Shown here piece by piece: positions 12,704-13,286 of a DNA stretch of 13,286 nucleotides. Source of the stretch: CAILAD01 sp964397085 (GTDB lineage: Bacteria > Patescibacteriota > Saccharimonadia > CAILAD01 > BJGX01). The notes under the pieces are model-generated. The model made no database searches and had not been told where the DNA came from. It saw only the letters and a list, made by a program, of their open reading frames with translations. How positions within the stretch are numbered: position 1 is the first letter of the stretch; every line of letters starts with the position of its first letter. The translations under genes were made by a program, and so were the position numbers. Where the stretch lies: the NCBI GenBank assembly GCA_964397085.1, contig CAYNHH010000023.1, forward strand, positions 1 through 13,286. Reading direction: 5' to 3'.

Positions 12704-12705
12704 GA

Positions 12706-13050
12706 TTACTCTCTTTCAATGCCCACAAGGCAGCTCGATACAATTTCGACAATAACACCTTCAGGAATGGGATTCTCTGAAGTAAATTGAATTGTTCCTT
12801 TTGAGAGCTTATAGTCTGTAAGCTTGTTTTTTAATAATTCGACTGGGCCAGAACCAGGAAACAGGCTCATATGGTTTTTAAAAGCAGCATACCCAATAAG
12901 GTATTTCTTCTTATACTTAAATACAGGCATTCCATAGCTAATACACTCTTCGGCTTCTGGTACGGTATGATGTACAATACTGCGAACCCTCTGAAGTTCA
13001 GCCCGTATAGGTGTGCTTAAGTTGTCTAGATATGTATCAACAGATGTCAT
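12706..13050 (-). CDS. YdhG/DUF1801-family protein (frataxin-like fold)
   Basis: A 114-residue protein of the DUF1801 family, whose Bacillus member YdhG (Fra) is a frataxin-like iron chaperone. Characteristic blocks are 'PEAEECISYGMPVFKYKKKY' (31-50 region), 'GYAAFKNHMSLFPGSGP' and 'LSKGTIQFTSENPIPEGV', all in order. Length is normal. The ATG at 13050 is preferred; a TTG one codon earlier is possible. The ribosome site is weak (GAGAT). A TAGAAT at 13067-13072 is a plausible -10 close to the start. The zinc-ribbon gene follows two bases after its stop. Iron handling is a family-level guess, since many DUF1801 members have no proven role. Confidence 0.88.
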   Translation of the reverse strand: MTSVDTYLDNLSTPIRAELQRVRSIVHHTVPEAEECISYGMPVFKYKKKYLIGYAAFKNHMSLFPGSGPVELLKNKLTDYKLSKGTIQFTSENPIPEGVIVEIVSSCLVGIERE

Positions 13051-13086
13051 CAATGAATTATCTCACATTCTATATATTTCAGATAT

Positions 13087-13113
13087 AAAAAATCCCTAGA
13101 ATAACTCCTAGGG
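13087..13113 (-). terminator. Terminator of the gene entering from the right edge
   Basis: CCCTAG (13094-13099) pairs with CTAGGG (13108-13113) around an 8-base loop. On the minus strand the stem is followed by ATTTTTT. It lies 19 bases after the stop at 13132-13134. Confidence 0.75.
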
Positions 13114-13131
13114 TATATTTACTGTACTTGT

Positions 13132-13286
13132 CTACGACGGCGCCGAAAAAAGTTGTTGCATCTGATCAAACAGATCTGCCTTGGTGCGCAGTTGCTCGAT
13201 CTCAGCCATTGCTTCACATTTCTCTACCTCTAGCGCCTCAACCCTTGCTGTCAGCTCCTCACATGACTCGCGCAAACTGCCATTCG
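13132..13286 (-). CDS. Coiled-coil C-terminus of a gene extending beyond the window
   Basis: Fifty codons are open from the window edge to a TAG at 13132-13134; the other two minus-strand frames have early stops. The product is acidic and helical, with leucine/alanine heptad spacing across 'ELTARVEALEVEKCEAMAEI' and 'EQLRTKADLFDQMQQLF', so a coiled coil is likely. The 5' part lies outside, and no domain can be named. The terminator directly after it supports this as a true gene end. Confidence 0.7.
   Translation of the reverse strand, partial: NGSLRESCEELTARVEALEVEKCEAMAEIEQLRTKADLFDQMQQLFSAPS

Noticed and set aside
1..13286. CRISPR array, tRNA, rRNA, insertion sequence, phage or toxin-antitoxin genes
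   Set aside because: No regularly spaced repeats, cloverleaf-like sequences, transposase motifs or paired small toxin-antitoxin frames were seen by reading; a covariance-model scan could not be run.

Overview
The window looks like a stretch of chromosome from a small-genome bacterium, most likely Patescibacteria/CPR and possibly Saccharibacteria. This is inferred from many short membrane proteins of CPR-like type (DUF5684-like, DUF4190-like, His-rich 'HxHANF' anchored proteins), a cleavable LexA, a compact malic enzyme, very tight gene packing and a moderately AT-rich composition. The standard code is used: UGA is a stop, as at the end of the gene at 3878-4330. No rRNA, tRNA, CRISPR array, insertion sequence or phage gene was seen, and no stretch over 300 bases lacks a gene.

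Layout. (1) 1-558: 3' part of a Pro/His-rich anchored protein, followed by a strong terminator. (2) 633-1318: lexA with a near-consensus promoter whose spacer carries a direct-repeat LexA box (GTTC-N7-GTTC). (3) 1323-5252, minus strand: a two-gene membrane-protein unit, a malic enzyme with a leaderless-type promoter, an unrecognised 150-residue protein, a DUF5684-like protein and a small membrane protein, separated by clear hairpin terminators. (4) 5298-7490, minus strand: a two-gene cassette coding a CrtC/AttH/kievitone-hydratase-like lipocalin protein and a conserved Trp-rich protein. A His-rich anchored extracytoplasmic protein (7552-8214) is transcribed divergently. (5) 8242-12059, minus strand: an OmpR-family response regulator, an overlapping histidine kinase, then a MacB-type ABC permease and its ATPase. 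A tandem 11-bp repeat sits where the -35 of the permease promoter should be, which suggests the regulator activates the transporter. (6) 12131-13286, minus strand: a small membrane protein, a 48-residue zinc-ribbon gene coupled to a YdhG/DUF1801-like gene, a terminator, and the coiled-coil C-terminus of a gene running in from the right edge.

How the genes may work together. The best-supported module is the two-component system plus MacB-like transporter, which resembles envelope-stress or antimicrobial-peptide export systems. LexA appears to repress itself. The lipocalin-like cassette is the least expected content for such a genome. Several minus-strand genes (malic enzyme, response regulator) have a -10 hexamer 6-7 bases before the ATG and no Shine-Dalgarno, so leaderless transcription appears to coexist with conventional SD-led genes.
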